A stretch of DNA of 64,000 nt from Clostridium lacusfryxellense. Its GTDB lineage: Bacteria > Bacillota > Clostridia > Clostridiales > Clostridiaceae. A model generated the notes under the pieces. The model had not been told where the DNA came from, searched no databases, and worked only from the letters and a program-made list of their open reading frames with translations. Shown in pieces: positions 54,780-63,631 of the stretch; the stretch's first letter is position 1; every line of letters begins with the position of its first letter. Made by a program: the position numbers and the translations under genes. The stretch is from assembly GCF_018861735.1 (NCBI RefSeq), contig NZ_JAHLEB010000017.1, positions 1-64,000 of the forward strand, read 5' to 3'.

Positions 54780-55727
54780 ATGGATGTTATAACTTTTGGA
54801 GAGTCTATGGTTTTATTTGGGCCAGATTCCTCAGGGCCTTTAAGATATGTTCAAAACTTTAACAAGTCTATTGCAGGTGCAGAGTCAAATGTAGCTATTG
54901 CACTTGCAAAACTTGGACATCAGGTTGGTTGGTTTTCAAAACTTGGGGACGACGAATTCGGAAGGTATATTCAGACTACAATTAGAGGTGAAGGTGTAGA
55001 TGTATCTAGAGTAATATCTGATCCTAGTAAAAATACAGGTATATTGTTTAAGGAAAGATTTATGCATTCTAATCCTAATGTATATTACTATAGGAAAGGT
55101 TCGGCGGCCAGCACACTGATGCCGGAAGAACTAGATGAAGAGTATATTAAAAACACAAAAATACTTCATATTACAGGCATTACACCTGCTCTTTCAGAGA
55201 GTTGCAGAAAAACATTATTTAGAGCTATAGAAATTGCGAAAAGCAATAATGTTTTGGTGTCTTTTGACCCGAATATTAGACTTAAATTATGGAGCCAAGA
55301 AGAGGCAATACCTGTGCTACTTGAAATCGCAAAACAATCAGATATAATTTTCCCAGGTATAGATGAAGGGGAAATGCTTCTTGGACTTACAAATCCTGAA
55401 GATATTGCTCAAGGATTTATGGATATGGGATGTAATATTGTAGCTGTAAAACTTGGAAAAGAAGGTTGTTATGTAACTGACTCAGTTAATAAATTATATG
55501 TAAATTCATATAGATTAGAAAATCCACAAGATACTGTGGGCGCTGGGGACGGATTTGCAGCAGGTTTCTTATCAGGTATGTTAAGTAAATTAGATTTAAA
55601 AGGATGCGCAGAGTATGCAAATGGAGTTGGAGCCATGGCAGTCCTTGTAAAGGGAGATATGGAAGGTTACCCTAGTATTGAACAATTGATGGCGTTTATT
55701 GGAAAAACAAAAACAATCGAAAGATAG
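54780..55727 (+). CDS. Second PfkB-family sugar-acid kinase
   Basis: The 315-residue kinase has DVITFGESMVLFGPDSSGPLRYVQNFNKSIAGAESNVAIALAKLGHQVGWFSKLGDDEFG, ILHITGITPALSESCRK, SFDPNIRLKLW and the catalytic DTVGAGDGFAAG. It matches the 2-dehydro-3-deoxygluconokinase group better than the first kinase does in some blocks. It is translationally coupled to kdgK. It may be a duplicate KDG kinase or act on a related 2-keto-3-deoxy sugar acid. Confidence 0.88.
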   Translation: MDVITFGESMVLFGPDSSGPLRYVQNFNKSIAGAESNVAIALAKLGHQVGWFSKLGDDEFGRYIQTTIRGEGVDVSRVISDPSKNTGILFKERFMHSNPNVYYYRKGSAASTLMPEELDEEYIKNTKILHITGITPALSESCRKTLFRAIEIAKSNNVLVSFDPNIRLKLWSQEEAIPVLLEIAKQSDIIFPGIDEGEMLLGLTNPEDIAQGFMDMGCNIVAVKLGKEGCYVTDSVNKLYVNSYRLENPQDTVGAGDGFAAGFLSGMLSKLDLKGCAEYANGVGAMAVLVKGDMEGYPSIEQLMAFIGKTKTIER

Positions 55728-55739
55728 GGAGGAATAGAA

Positions 55740-57188
55740 ATGAATTTAAATAAAGAGACATATAAGGAATATAAACAATATCCTGAAAAAGTTCTTCAAT
55801 TCGGCGAGGGTAATTTTTTAAGAGCTTTTGTTGATTGGCAAATTGACAAGATGAATAAAGAAGCTGGATTTAATGGTAGTGTGGTAGTTGTTCAGCCTAT
55901 CGAGTTTGGACTAGTAGATAAATTAAATGAGCAAGATGGTTTATACACACTTTATTTACAAGGAATGAACGAAGGTAAAGCAATAGCTGAGCATTCAGTA
56001 ATAAATAGTATAAGTCGTGGAATAAATCCTTATACTCAGCATGATGAATACTTGAAAATTGCTGAAAACCCAGAGTTAAGATTTGTTTTCTCAAACACTA
56101 CTGAAGCTGGAATTGCGTATGATGAAACTGATAAGCTAGAAGATAAACCTCAAAAAAGTTTTCCAGGAAAGCTTACAGCACTTATGTACCATAGGTTTAA
56201 AACATTTGATGGATCTAAGGATAAGGGACTTATAATAATTCCTTGTGAACTTATAGACAGAAATGGTGATAAACTTAAAGAAATAATTTTAAAACTTGCT
56301 GGGCATTGGAATTTAGAAGCTGAATTTGCAACTTGGATAAATGAAGCAAATACTTTCTGCTCTACACTTGTTGATAGAATAGTACCAGGATACCCAAGAG
56401 ATACTATCAAAGAAATAACGCAGGAACTTGGATATGTTGATAACCTAGTTAATGTCGGAGAACATTTTCATCTTTTCATTATTGAAGGACCAAAATGGAT
56501 TGAAAATGAATTCCCTGCAAGTAAAGCAGGTCTTAATGTTAAATTTGTTGATGATATGACTCCTTACAGAACAAGAAAGGTAAGAATACTTAATGGTTCA
56601 CATACATCACTTGTGCCAGTATCATACCTTTATGGATTAAATACAGTTGCACAGTCAGTTGAACATGAAGTTATGGGTAAATTCATTAAAGATACAATAT
56701 ATGATGAAATAATTCCTACATTAGACCTTCCGGAAGAAGAGTTATCATATTATGCAAAAGTTGTTCTTGAAAGATTTATGAATCCTTTTGTTAAACATTA
56801 TTTAATGAGTATATCTTTAAATTCAATGTCCAAATATGAAACAAGAGATTTACCTTCATTATTACAATTTGTAAAAATAAAGAAAGAGTTACCTAAAAGA
56901 TTAGTATTCTCTTTAGCTGCACTTATGGAGTTCTATAAAGGCAAACGCGGAGAAGAAGTAATTAAATTATCTGATGACGCTGATGTTTTAGAACTATATA
57001 AAACAGCGTGGGATAATTGTGATGGAAGTGAAGTAGCTTTGAAAAAATTAGTGACTACTATCCTTTCTTACAAAAAAGTTTGGAAAATGGATTTGAATGA
57101 AGTTAAAGGCTTAACAGATGCAGTAACGCATTATTTAACTAGCATTGAAAAAGTTGGAACAGTAGAAGCAATTAAAGAAGTTCTCTAA
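55740..57188 (+). CDS. uxaB: Tagaturonate reductase (altronate oxidoreductase)
   Basis: The 482-residue mannitol-dehydrogenase-family enzyme has [22 protein letters not shown] at its NAD-binding N-terminus, [38 protein letters not shown] and [19 protein letters not shown], the UxaB pattern. It reduces D-tagaturonate to D-altronate in the galacturonate branch. GGGAGGA precedes the ATG 12 bases after the kinase. Confidence 0.94.
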   Translation: MNLNKETYKEYKQYPEKVLQFGEGNFLRAFVDWQIDKMNKEAGFNGSVVVVQPIEFGLVDKLNEQDGLYTLYLQGMNEGKAIAEHSVINSISRGINPYTQHDEYLKIAENPELRFVFSNTTEAGIAYDETDKLEDKPQKSFPGKLTALMYHRFKTFDGSKDKGLIIIPCELIDRNGDKLKEIILKLAGHWNLEAEFATWINEANTFCSTLVDRIVPGYPRDTIKEITQELGYVDNLVNVGEHFHLFIIEGPKWIENEFPASKAGLNVKFVDDMTPYRTRKVRILNGSHTSLVPVSYLYGLNTVAQSVEHEVMGKFIKDTIYDEIIPTLDLPEEELSYYAKVVLERFMNPFVKHYLMSISLNSMSKYETRDLPSLLQFVKIKKELPKRLVFSLAALMEFYKGKRGEEVIKLSDDADVLELYKTAWDNCDGSEVALKKLVTTILSYKKVWKMDLNEVKGLTDAVTHYLTSIEKVGTVEAIKEVL

Positions 57189-57206
57189 TCATATTTTACA
57201 AAAAAA

Positions 57207-57270
57207 GTCCTCCACTTTTAGAAGTGGGGGACAAATACTATTACAAAAAGAGATTCAAGTGGAAGTGGGG
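57207..57270 (+). promoter_or_regulatory. uxaB-uxaA intergenic hairpin with alternative SD-masking fold
   Basis: GTCCTCCACTT (57207-57217) pairs with AAGTGGGGGAC (57222-57232). The ribosome-binding region of uxaA carries a second copy of AAGTGGGG (57263-57270), so the CCTCCACTT arm could pair with either. One fold leaves the uxaA site free, the other hides it. On the minus strand the hairpin is followed by seven Ts, but there is no minus-strand gene. Confidence 0.5.
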
Positions 57271-57278
57271 TAAGACTT

Positions 57279-58766
57279 TTGAAAAATATAATACAGATAA
57301 ATGAAAACGATAATATAGTAGTGGCATTGACTGATTTAACAAAACATGAAGTGATTATCATAAGAAATAAAGAGGTAACATTAAAAGAAGATGTTAAAAG
57401 AGGACATAAAATAGCAATAAGTGATATTAAAATGGATGAAAATATTGTAAAATATGGGTTTCCAATAGGGCACTCAGTTGTTGATGTATTTGAAGGGCAA
57501 TGGGTCCATACTCATAATATAAAAACAAACTTGGATGGAATAAAAGAATATAAATTCGATCAGAAACTTATAGAAAATACCTATACCAATAGAAACTTAA
57601 CTTTTAATGGCTATAAAAGAATTGATGGAAATGTAGGTATTAGAAATGAGCTTTGGATAGTGCCTACTGTTGGTTGTGTAAACGGGATAGCTGATAGAAT
57701 TATTGATAAGTTCAAAGAGATGGTAGGGGATTTAACTATAGATAATGTTGAAGTATTAAAGCATAACTATGGTTGTTCGCAGCTTGGAGATGATCATATA
57801 AGTACAAGAACAATATTAGGAGATGCCGTTAAACATCCAAATAACGGCGGAGTTTTGGTATTAGGACTTGGATGTGAAAACAACGGTATGGATGATTTTA
57901 AGAAATCCTTAGGGGATTTTAATGAAAAAAGAGTTAAGTTCTTGATTTCTCAAGAAGTTTCTGACGAAATACAAGAAGGGGCAAATCGTCTTGTAGAGCT
58001 TTATGAAATTATGAAAGAAGACAAAAGAGAAGTCTGTAGCTTATCAGAACTTAAAATTGGTTTAAAATGTGGAGGTTCTGATGGACTTTCTGGCATTACA
58101 GCAAATCCTCTTGTAGGAAAATTTTCAGATTTCCTTGTAGCACAGGGCGGTAGCACAATATTAACAGAAGTACCAGAAATGTTTGGAGCAGAAACTCTTC
58201 TTATGGCTAGATCTAAAAATGAAGAGGTTTATAACAAAACTGTTCATTTAATTAATGATTTCAAAGAATATTTTATGAAGTATGACCAACCAGTGTATGA
58301 GAATCCTTCGCCAGGAAATAAAGCTGGAGGAATAACTACTCTTGAGGATAAATCACTAGGTTGCACTCAAAAGGCAGGCACAGAAACGGTTGTGGATGTA
58401 CTTAAATATGGAGAGACATTAACGAAAAAAGGACTTAATCTTTTAAGTGCTCCAGGTAATGATTTAGTAGCAGCTTCTGCGCTCGCAGCATCTGGATGTC
58501 AAATGGTTCTTTTCACAACAGGTAGGGGTACTCCATTTGGTAGTTTTGTACCTACAATGAAGATATCAACAAACACTCAAATATTTGAATTAAAACCTCA
58601 CTGGATTGATTTTAATGCAGGAAGTTTAGTTCAAGATAAATCTTTAGAAGATTTAACTGAGGAACTTGTAGAATATATAATTAGAGTAGCGAATGGAGAA
58701 TTAGTTAACAATGAAAAAAATAATTTCAGAGAGTTAGCTATTTTTAAGAGTGGAGTAACACTTTAA
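57279..58766 (+). CDS. uxaA: Altronate dehydratase
   Basis: The 495-residue protein joins a small N-terminal SAF domain (about 1-90, DNIVVALTDLTKHEVI, then KRGHKIAISDIKMDENIVKYGFPIG) to the large dehydratase domain (FNGYKRIDGNVGIRNELWIVPTVGCVNGIAD, NYGCSQLGDDH, GLGCENNGMDD, GLKCGGSDGLSGITANPLVG and CQMVLFTTGRGTPFGSFVPTMKISTN). This is full-length UxaA. It dehydrates D-altronate to KDG. It starts at a TTG (57279) behind GTGGGG. Confidence 0.95.
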   Translation: MKNIIQINENDNIVVALTDLTKHEVIIIRNKEVTLKEDVKRGHKIAISDIKMDENIVKYGFPIGHSVVDVFEGQWVHTHNIKTNLDGIKEYKFDQKLIENTYTNRNLTFNGYKRIDGNVGIRNELWIVPTVGCVNGIADRIIDKFKEMVGDLTIDNVEVLKHNYGCSQLGDDHISTRTILGDAVKHPNNGGVLVLGLGCENNGMDDFKKSLGDFNEKRVKFLISQEVSDEIQEGANRLVELYEIMKEDKREVCSLSELKIGLKCGGSDGLSGITANPLVGKFSDFLVAQGGSTILTEVPEMFGAETLLMARSKNEEVYNKTVHLINDFKEYFMKYDQPVYENPSPGNKAGGITTLEDKSLGCTQKAGTETVVDVLKYGETLTKKGLNLLSAPGNDLVAASALAASGCQMVLFTTGRGTPFGSFVPTMKISTNTQIFELKPHWIDFNAGSLVQDKSLEDLTEELVEYIIRVANGELVNNEKNNFRELAIFKSGVTL

Positions 58767-58837
58767 TTAAAATTATATTTAATAAACAACTTGATTAAAT
58801 ACAGAAAATGATTAAAAAAAATATCGGAGGTTTACAA

Positions 58838-59287
58838 ATGGTAATTGATAAATTAAGTAATGCAGCTCAATATTATGGTCTTTCTGGTAGAATAGAAAAG
58901 GCTCTGAAATATTTACAAAATACAGATTTGAAAAATCTTGAAATAGGTAAACATGAAATTGACGGAAAGAATATTTTTGTTGCTGTTTCCGAATATGATG
59001 CAAAAGACATAGAATTAGGTAAGTGGGAAGCCCACAAGAATTATTTAGATATACAATATGTGGTTTCTGGTAAAGAGAAAATTGGATATGCTTCAATCGA
59101 TGAAATGAAAATGGTTGGTGAATATAACAAAGTAAAAGATGTGATGTTTTTAGAGGGAGAAGGAGATTTATTATTAGTTAATGAAGGAACTTTTGCAATA
59201 TTTGCACCTCAAGATGCTCATATGCCTGGAATTAAGGTTAATGCTGGACAACATGTCAAGAAGATAGTTGTAAAGATTTTAGCATAG
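58838..59287 (+). CDS. YhcH/YjgK/YiaL family protein (DUF386)
   Basis: The 149-residue cupin-like protein shows GKWEAHKNYLDIQYVVSGKEKIGYASID and FAIFAPQDAHMPGIKVN, with the conserved His and Glu residues of the YhcH family. Members sit in sialic-acid, uronate and beta-galactosidase (EbgC) operons and are thought to be sugar anomerases or lyase accessories. ATG 58838 with CGGAGG is chosen over 58808. It is in the uronate operon after uxaA. Confidence 0.88.
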   Translation: MVIDKLSNAAQYYGLSGRIEKALKYLQNTDLKNLEIGKHEIDGKNIFVAVSEYDAKDIELGKWEAHKNYLDIQYVVSGKEKIGYASIDEMKMVGEYNKVKDVMFLEGEGDLLLVNEGTFAIFAPQDAHMPGIKVNAGQHVKKIVVKILA

Positions 59288-59336
59288 ATATTAGCCATAA
59301 ATTCAAACAAAATATATTATAAAAGGAGAAATTAAT

Positions 59337-59762
59337 ATGGATTTTAATAATGATTGCTTTTACTGCGTAAAGGACCCGCGACTTACTAACTTAATGATCG
59401 AAATATGTCAACTTGAGGCTTCAACATTATATTTATTTAAAGAACAGACTTACAAGGGAAGATGTGTTGTAGCGTACAACGGACATAAAAATGAGCTTTT
59501 TGATTTAAATGATGAAGAGCGCGATCTTTACATGAAAGATGTTGCTAAAGTTGCAAGAACTTTAAGTAAGGCATTTTCAGCTGATAAAATTAATTACGGT
59601 GCTTATGCAGATACAATGACTCATCTTCATTATCATATAGTTCCTAAATATAAGAATGGACCTAGTTTTGGAGGAACATTTGAAATGATGCCTAAAGATA
59701 AAGTTCTTCTTAAAGATGATGAATATAATGAGTTAATAAACATAATCAAAGGAAATTTGTAA
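59337..59762 (+). CDS. HIT family nucleotide hydrolase
   Basis: The 141-residue protein carries the histidine triad HLHYH at residues 96-100 followed by IVPKYK, and an N-terminal CFYC pair that may bind zinc. HIT proteins cleave nucleotide phosphoramidates or dinucleoside polyphosphates. Its place at the end of a uronate operon is unusual and its role there is unknown. AAAGGAG precedes the ATG. Confidence 0.9.
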   Translation: MDFNNDCFYCVKDPRLTNLMIEICQLEASTLYLFKEQTYKGRCVVAYNGHKNELFDLNDEERDLYMKDVAKVARTLSKAFSADKINYGAYADTMTHLHYHIVPKYKNGPSFGGTFEMMPKDKVLLKDDEYNELINIIKGNL

Positions 59763-59794
59763 GAGTTTTTTACTAAATAAACCATATTTTACTG

Positions 59795-59832
59795 GGATGC
59801 ATTGAATTAAGTTCATATGCATCCTTTTTATT
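59795..59832 (+). terminator. Terminator after the HIT gene
   Basis: GGATGCAT pairs with ATGCATCC, with an inner TGAA/TTCA stem, followed by a T-rich run. Confidence 0.9.
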
Positions 59833-59931
59833 TTTATCAGATAGACAAATATTAGACTATAAATAAATTAAATAGTATAATGAGAATATAATATTCTACC
59901 AAAACTACTGTATATCTTAAAGGAGCTTAAA

Positions 59932-61440
59932 ATGAAACTTAATAAGATTTCTAATAAAAAAACAATAGGGAGCAAGGTGTTTAATAATTTTGTCCTCATT
60001 ATCTTGCTTATGAGTATTGGTTTCATTTTTTCACTCTATGAAAGAAAAATTACCTCTGAGAACTATGATGAGTTTACAAACATTAACATTAAATTAAGTA
60101 AACTTTCTCTTGAGTTTAGCAATAGCTGGGGTTATTTTAATATGTTTGTAAAAACTAAGGATAACGAGAACATTCAAAAATATACTGATTCGAATAATAA
60201 AATAGAAAATTTATCTATTGACATAGAACCCTATATTAATAAAGATGAGAATAGTAGTATTTATTTAAGAAATTTAAATAACATGTTTGACTATTATAAA
60301 ATTGAATCAGATCAGTTGATGAGTAAAATTATGAATTCAGAAAAATTGGATCAAAAAAGTTATGATAAACTTACTGAAATAAAAACATTATATAATTATA
60401 TAACAAAACATTCAGAGTCTTTACTTGTTACATATTTGGACTATAGTAATTTAAAATATTCTACATCAGTTCAAAAATACAAAAATACAGAAATAAAGAT
60501 ATATACTTCATTAATTTTTATAATACTGATTAGTTTCATTTACACAATGCTTGTAAGTAGAGATTTAAACAATACTATAGGTAGACTTAAAACATATGCA
60601 GAACTTTTAACAGATGCAAAATGGGAAATACCTGATCTTAAAGATCAAAAGTATGACGAGTTAAACAGCCTTGCGAAGGCCTTTGATAAAATGAAACATA
60701 GTATCCGTAAATTTATCGAGGAAATAAATGAAAAAATAGAAATTGAAAATAATTATCATGAGGAGAAACTTAAAAGTACGCAAAAGGATAAGTTAATTAA
60801 AGAAACACAATTATCAGCGCTTCAATCGCAGATGGATCCACACTTTTTATTTAATACATTAAATACTATTAGCAGAATGGCTATGTTTGAGGACGCTAAT
60901 CAAACAGTTAAACTAATAGAGGCTACTTCAAAGATACTTAGATATAATTTAGACTGTAAAGATAAAATGGTTAAGTTAAAAGAAGAAATGTATATGATAA
61001 AAGCATATGTTATTATACAAGAAACTAGATTTCAAGATCAAATGAGTTTTATGTTTGATATAGAACAGAATCTAGATTCTGTTAAAGTTCCTCCAATGCT
61101 AATACAACCAATAGTTGAAAATGCAATAGTTCATGGTTTAAAAGAAATGGATAATGGGGGTATTATAAACATAACAATTAATAAGAAAAATAACTTTATA
61201 TATATTACAATTAAAGATAACGGTATTGGAATGGATGATGAAAAAATTAATGCTTTATTTAGTGAGGTTAAAAGTAAATCAACTGGACTTGGAGTTTTTA
61301 ATGTGAAAAAAAGATTAGAACTCTACTTTAACAGAAATGATTTAATCGAAATTCATAGCCAAATAGGTGAAGGCACACAAGTAATAATTTCTATTCCAAT
61401 AGAGGAGAGTGAAGATATTGTTGAAGCTTTTAATAGCTGA
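59932..61440 (+). CDS. Sensor histidine kinase, YesM/LytS type
   Basis: The 502-residue kinase has a membrane helix at about 18-35, an extracytoplasmic sensor of about 150 residues, a second helix near 185-208, a HAMP-like linker, and a His_kinase domain with LSALQSQMDPHFLFNTLNTISRMAM (phospho-His near 305). PPMLIQPIVENAIVHGLKEMDNGG and DNGIGMDDEKI are the N and G1 boxes of its ATPase domain. Such kinases sense sugars or their transport. AAAGGAGC precedes the ATG. It overlaps the response-regulator gene. Confidence 0.93.
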   Translation: MKLNKISNKKTIGSKVFNNFVLIILLMSIGFIFSLYERKITSENYDEFTNINIKLSKLSLEFSNSWGYFNMFVKTKDNENIQKYTDSNNKIENLSIDIEPYINKDENSSIYLRNLNNMFDYYKIESDQLMSKIMNSEKLDQKSYDKLTEIKTLYNYITKHSESLLVTYLDYSNLKYSTSVQKYKNTEIKIYTSLIFIILISFIYTMLVSRDLNNTIGRLKTYAELLTDAKWEIPDLKDQKYDELNSLAKAFDKMKHSIRKFIEEINEKIEIENNYHEEKLKSTQKDKLIKETQLSALQSQMDPHFLFNTLNTISRMAMFEDANQTVKLIEATSKILRYNLDCKDKMVKLKEEMYMIKAYVIIQETRFQDQMSFMFDIEQNLDSVKVPPMLIQPIVENAIVHGLKEMDNGGIINITINKKNNFIYITIKDNGIGMDDEKINALFSEVKSKSTGLGVFNVKKRLELYFNRNDLIEIHSQIGEGTQVIISIPIEESEDIVEAFNS

Positions 61441-62974
61441 AGATGAGGCATTAGAGAGAAAAGCGCTTAGATTTCTTTTGAAAAAATACTTTTCGGAAAG
61501 CATTGAAGTTGTGGGTGAAGTAAGTAATGGTAGAGATGGGGTTGATATGGCTTTTTCACTCAACCCTCATATTATATTGATGGATATCCACATGCCGATA
61601 ATGGATGGTTTAGAAGCTTGTAGTATTATTAGGAAAAGATGCCTAAAAACTGAATTTATAATTTTAACTGCATTTAATTACTTTGATTACGCAAAACAAG
61701 CAATACATATTGGAGTAAGTGATTATTTATTAAAACCTTTTTCAAATGACGAATTTATTAATTCATTAAATAAGGTGATTAATAAAATAAATTCAAAAAA
61801 TTTAGTAGTTATTAAAAACAATGAATTAGCTGAGAATTACAAACAAATTTCTCCTTATGTTGAAAAGCAAATGATTGAAAATATAGCTTATGGAGTTACA
61901 TTAACAGATATTCAATTTAATGAATATAGGCATATTTTAATGATTGATAGTCTTATGTTTTGCTGTATTATATTTAATTCAAATGAAAAAAATGTCTTTA
62001 ACGAAAACAGTATTCATTTAATAAAAAGTAAATTGAGTGTATTATTCCCTAAAATTATAGGAGGATTATGTTTAAATGACATTATATTATTTATTTTCGA
62101 CGAAGATATTGGAAGTAAAATGTTAAGTAGAGAGTATGAAAATTTGTTGAATAATCTACGTACTGATTTTAAATTTGAATATGATATAATTTTATCTATA
62201 GGCGCTTCTGCAATAAATGAGGGCTTAAATCAATTATATTTATCCTATAAAGATGCAAATAGGTGTTCTAAAAATACTGATAATAAAAATTCTGGGTATG
62301 AAGAGATTAAAGAAAATAATAGCATTAAATATATAAATGAAGTTAATCATATTTTAAGTGGTTTTATTATAAAAGAGGATTTAAATGGAGCATTAGTTGA
62401 ATTAGATACAATACTAAGTAATTTATTAGTCGGAGTGGGAAGTCCTGATATTTCAGTAGTAAAGGAAACACTTTTAGTTATTCTAGATAGTGTTATTGAT
62501 GACATAGATAATTTCATAGGAAAAGATTTCAAAGGGTTTAGCAAGGATAATATACTCAAAGAATTGATTGATTTATCAAAACCCTCAGATATAAAGAATT
62601 GTGTAAGTCTGATACTAAAAAATCTTATAACTTACATATTAAATTATAAAAAAAGTAAAAATATCGATGTTGTTGAAAAGGTTAAAGATTACATTGAAAA
62701 CAATTATATGAATGATGTAAGCTTAGATCATTTAGCATCATATGTATCTATGAGTAGTTTTTATCTAAGTAGGATATTTTCAAAATCTTATGGTATTAAC
62801 ATTAAGGAATATATAATTAAGATTAGAATGGAGAAAGCAAAGACGATGCTTATTGAAGGAAATAAGTCTGTTAAACAGATTGCTTTTGAAGTTGGATACA
62901 TGGATCAAAACTATTTTAGCAAAGCTTTTAAGAAGTATACTAATATATCACCAAAGGAATATTGTAATTTATAA
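61418..62974 (+). CDS. Response regulator with AraC-type DNA-binding domain, YesN type
   Basis: The protein has about 518 residues: an N-terminal receiver (LLIAEDEALERKALRFL, phospho-Asp56 in ILMDIHMPIMDG, and Lys in YLLKPF), a long middle region and a C-terminal AraC pair of helix-turn-helices (VSLDHLASYVSMSSFYLSRIFSKSYGINIKEYI, then SVKQIAFEVGYMDQNYFSKAFKKYTNISPKEY). No ATG is available; GAGGAG at 61402 fits a TTG at 61418 better than the GTG at 61409. It overlaps the kinase gene by 23 bases and probably controls neighbouring sugar genes. Confidence 0.93.
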   Translation: MLKLLIAEDEALERKALRFLLKKYFSESIEVVGEVSNGRDGVDMAFSLNPHIILMDIHMPIMDGLEACSIIRKRCLKTEFIILTAFNYFDYAKQAIHIGVSDYLLKPFSNDEFINSLNKVINKINSKNLVVIKNNELAENYKQISPYVEKQMIENIAYGVTLTDIQFNEYRHILMIDSLMFCCIIFNSNEKNVFNENSIHLIKSKLSVLFPKIIGGLCLNDIILFIFDEDIGSKMLSREYENLLNNLRTDFKFEYDIILSIGASAINEGLNQLYLSYKDANRCSKNTDNKNSGYEEIKENNSIKYINEVNHILSGFIIKEDLNGALVELDTILSNLLVGVGSPDISVVKETLLVILDSVIDDIDNFIGKDFKGFSKDNILKELIDLSKPSDIKNCVSLILKNLITYILNYKKSKNIDVVEKVKDYIENNYMNDVSLDHLASYVSMSSFYLSRIFSKSYGINIKEYIIKIRMEKAKTMLIEGNKSVKQIAFEVGYMDQNYFSKAFKKYTNISPKEYCNL

Positions 62975-63001
62975 TTTATTATTTAGATTTACAAAATTAA
63001 T

Positions 63002-63030
63002 TTGCATAACTTAATTTATTAAGCTATTAT
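63002..63030 (+). promoter_or_regulatory. Promoter of kdgF
   Basis: TTGCAT (63002) and TATTAT (63025) are 17 bp apart, after the regulator gene. Confidence 0.65.
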
Positions 63031-63121
63031 AATTAATAGAAACTATATTGTTAAATAATTCTGGGAGATAATAATTAATAATTGTTATATGCCACAGAGG
63101 ACTACAAGGAGGAATAGAAAT

Positions 63122-63442
63122 ATGATAGTAAGAAATGATGATGTCAAACTTGATGAACTTGGTAAAGGTGTATCTCGTAAAGTACTAGCACATGTTCCAA
63201 GTGTTATGATGGTACAAGTGAATTTTATTAAAGGTGCTATTGGAGAAATTCATGAACATGTACATGAACAGATTAGTTATATTATAAAAGGAAGTTTTGA
63301 AGTAAGCATTGATGGTAAAAAAGAAATAGTAAAAGCTGGTGATACTTTTTATGTTAAACCAAACGCATTGCATGGCGTTGTAGCACAAGAAGATTCAACT
63401 ATATTAGATGTATTTACACCTCAGAGAGAAGATTTTCTTTAA
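63122..63442 (+). CDS. kdgF: KdgF-like cupin, unsaturated uronate linearisation
   Basis: The 106-residue single-domain cupin has FIKGAIGEIHEHVHEQISYIIKGSFEVSIDGKKEIVKAGDTFYVKPNALHGV and ends DVFTPQREDFL, strongly like KdgF from pectin degraders. The EHVHEQ and LHG histidines form the metal site. KdgF turns 4,5-unsaturated monouronates from pectin or alginate lyases into the linear keto form. ATG 63122 follows AAGGAGG; an ATG 33 bases earlier would put the site inside the frame. It points to pectin or similar polyuronate use. Confidence 0.85.
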   Translation: MIVRNDDVKLDELGKGVSRKVLAHVPSVMMVQVNFIKGAIGEIHEHVHEQISYIIKGSFEVSIDGKKEIVKAGDTFYVKPNALHGVVAQEDSTILDVFTPQREDFL

Positions 63443-63459
63443 AATATAAATCATATAAT

Positions 63460-63500
63460 TTCCCATTATCATTTGATTTCTTATGATAGTGGGAATTTTT
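63460..63500 (+). terminator. Terminator after kdgF
   Basis: TTCCCATTATCAT pairs with ATGATAGTGGGAA (one mismatched or G-U position), followed by Ts. Confidence 0.88.
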
Positions 63501-63631
63501 AATGTATTTCGTACTATATTTTATATCATGACAACCGATTACATACAATCGCAAGTTTTTCATCTAGTAAAGGGTTTCAGCAAATAGTATTATAAGACTA
63601 TAAATTAAAACATTCTAGGGGGGCAAAAATA

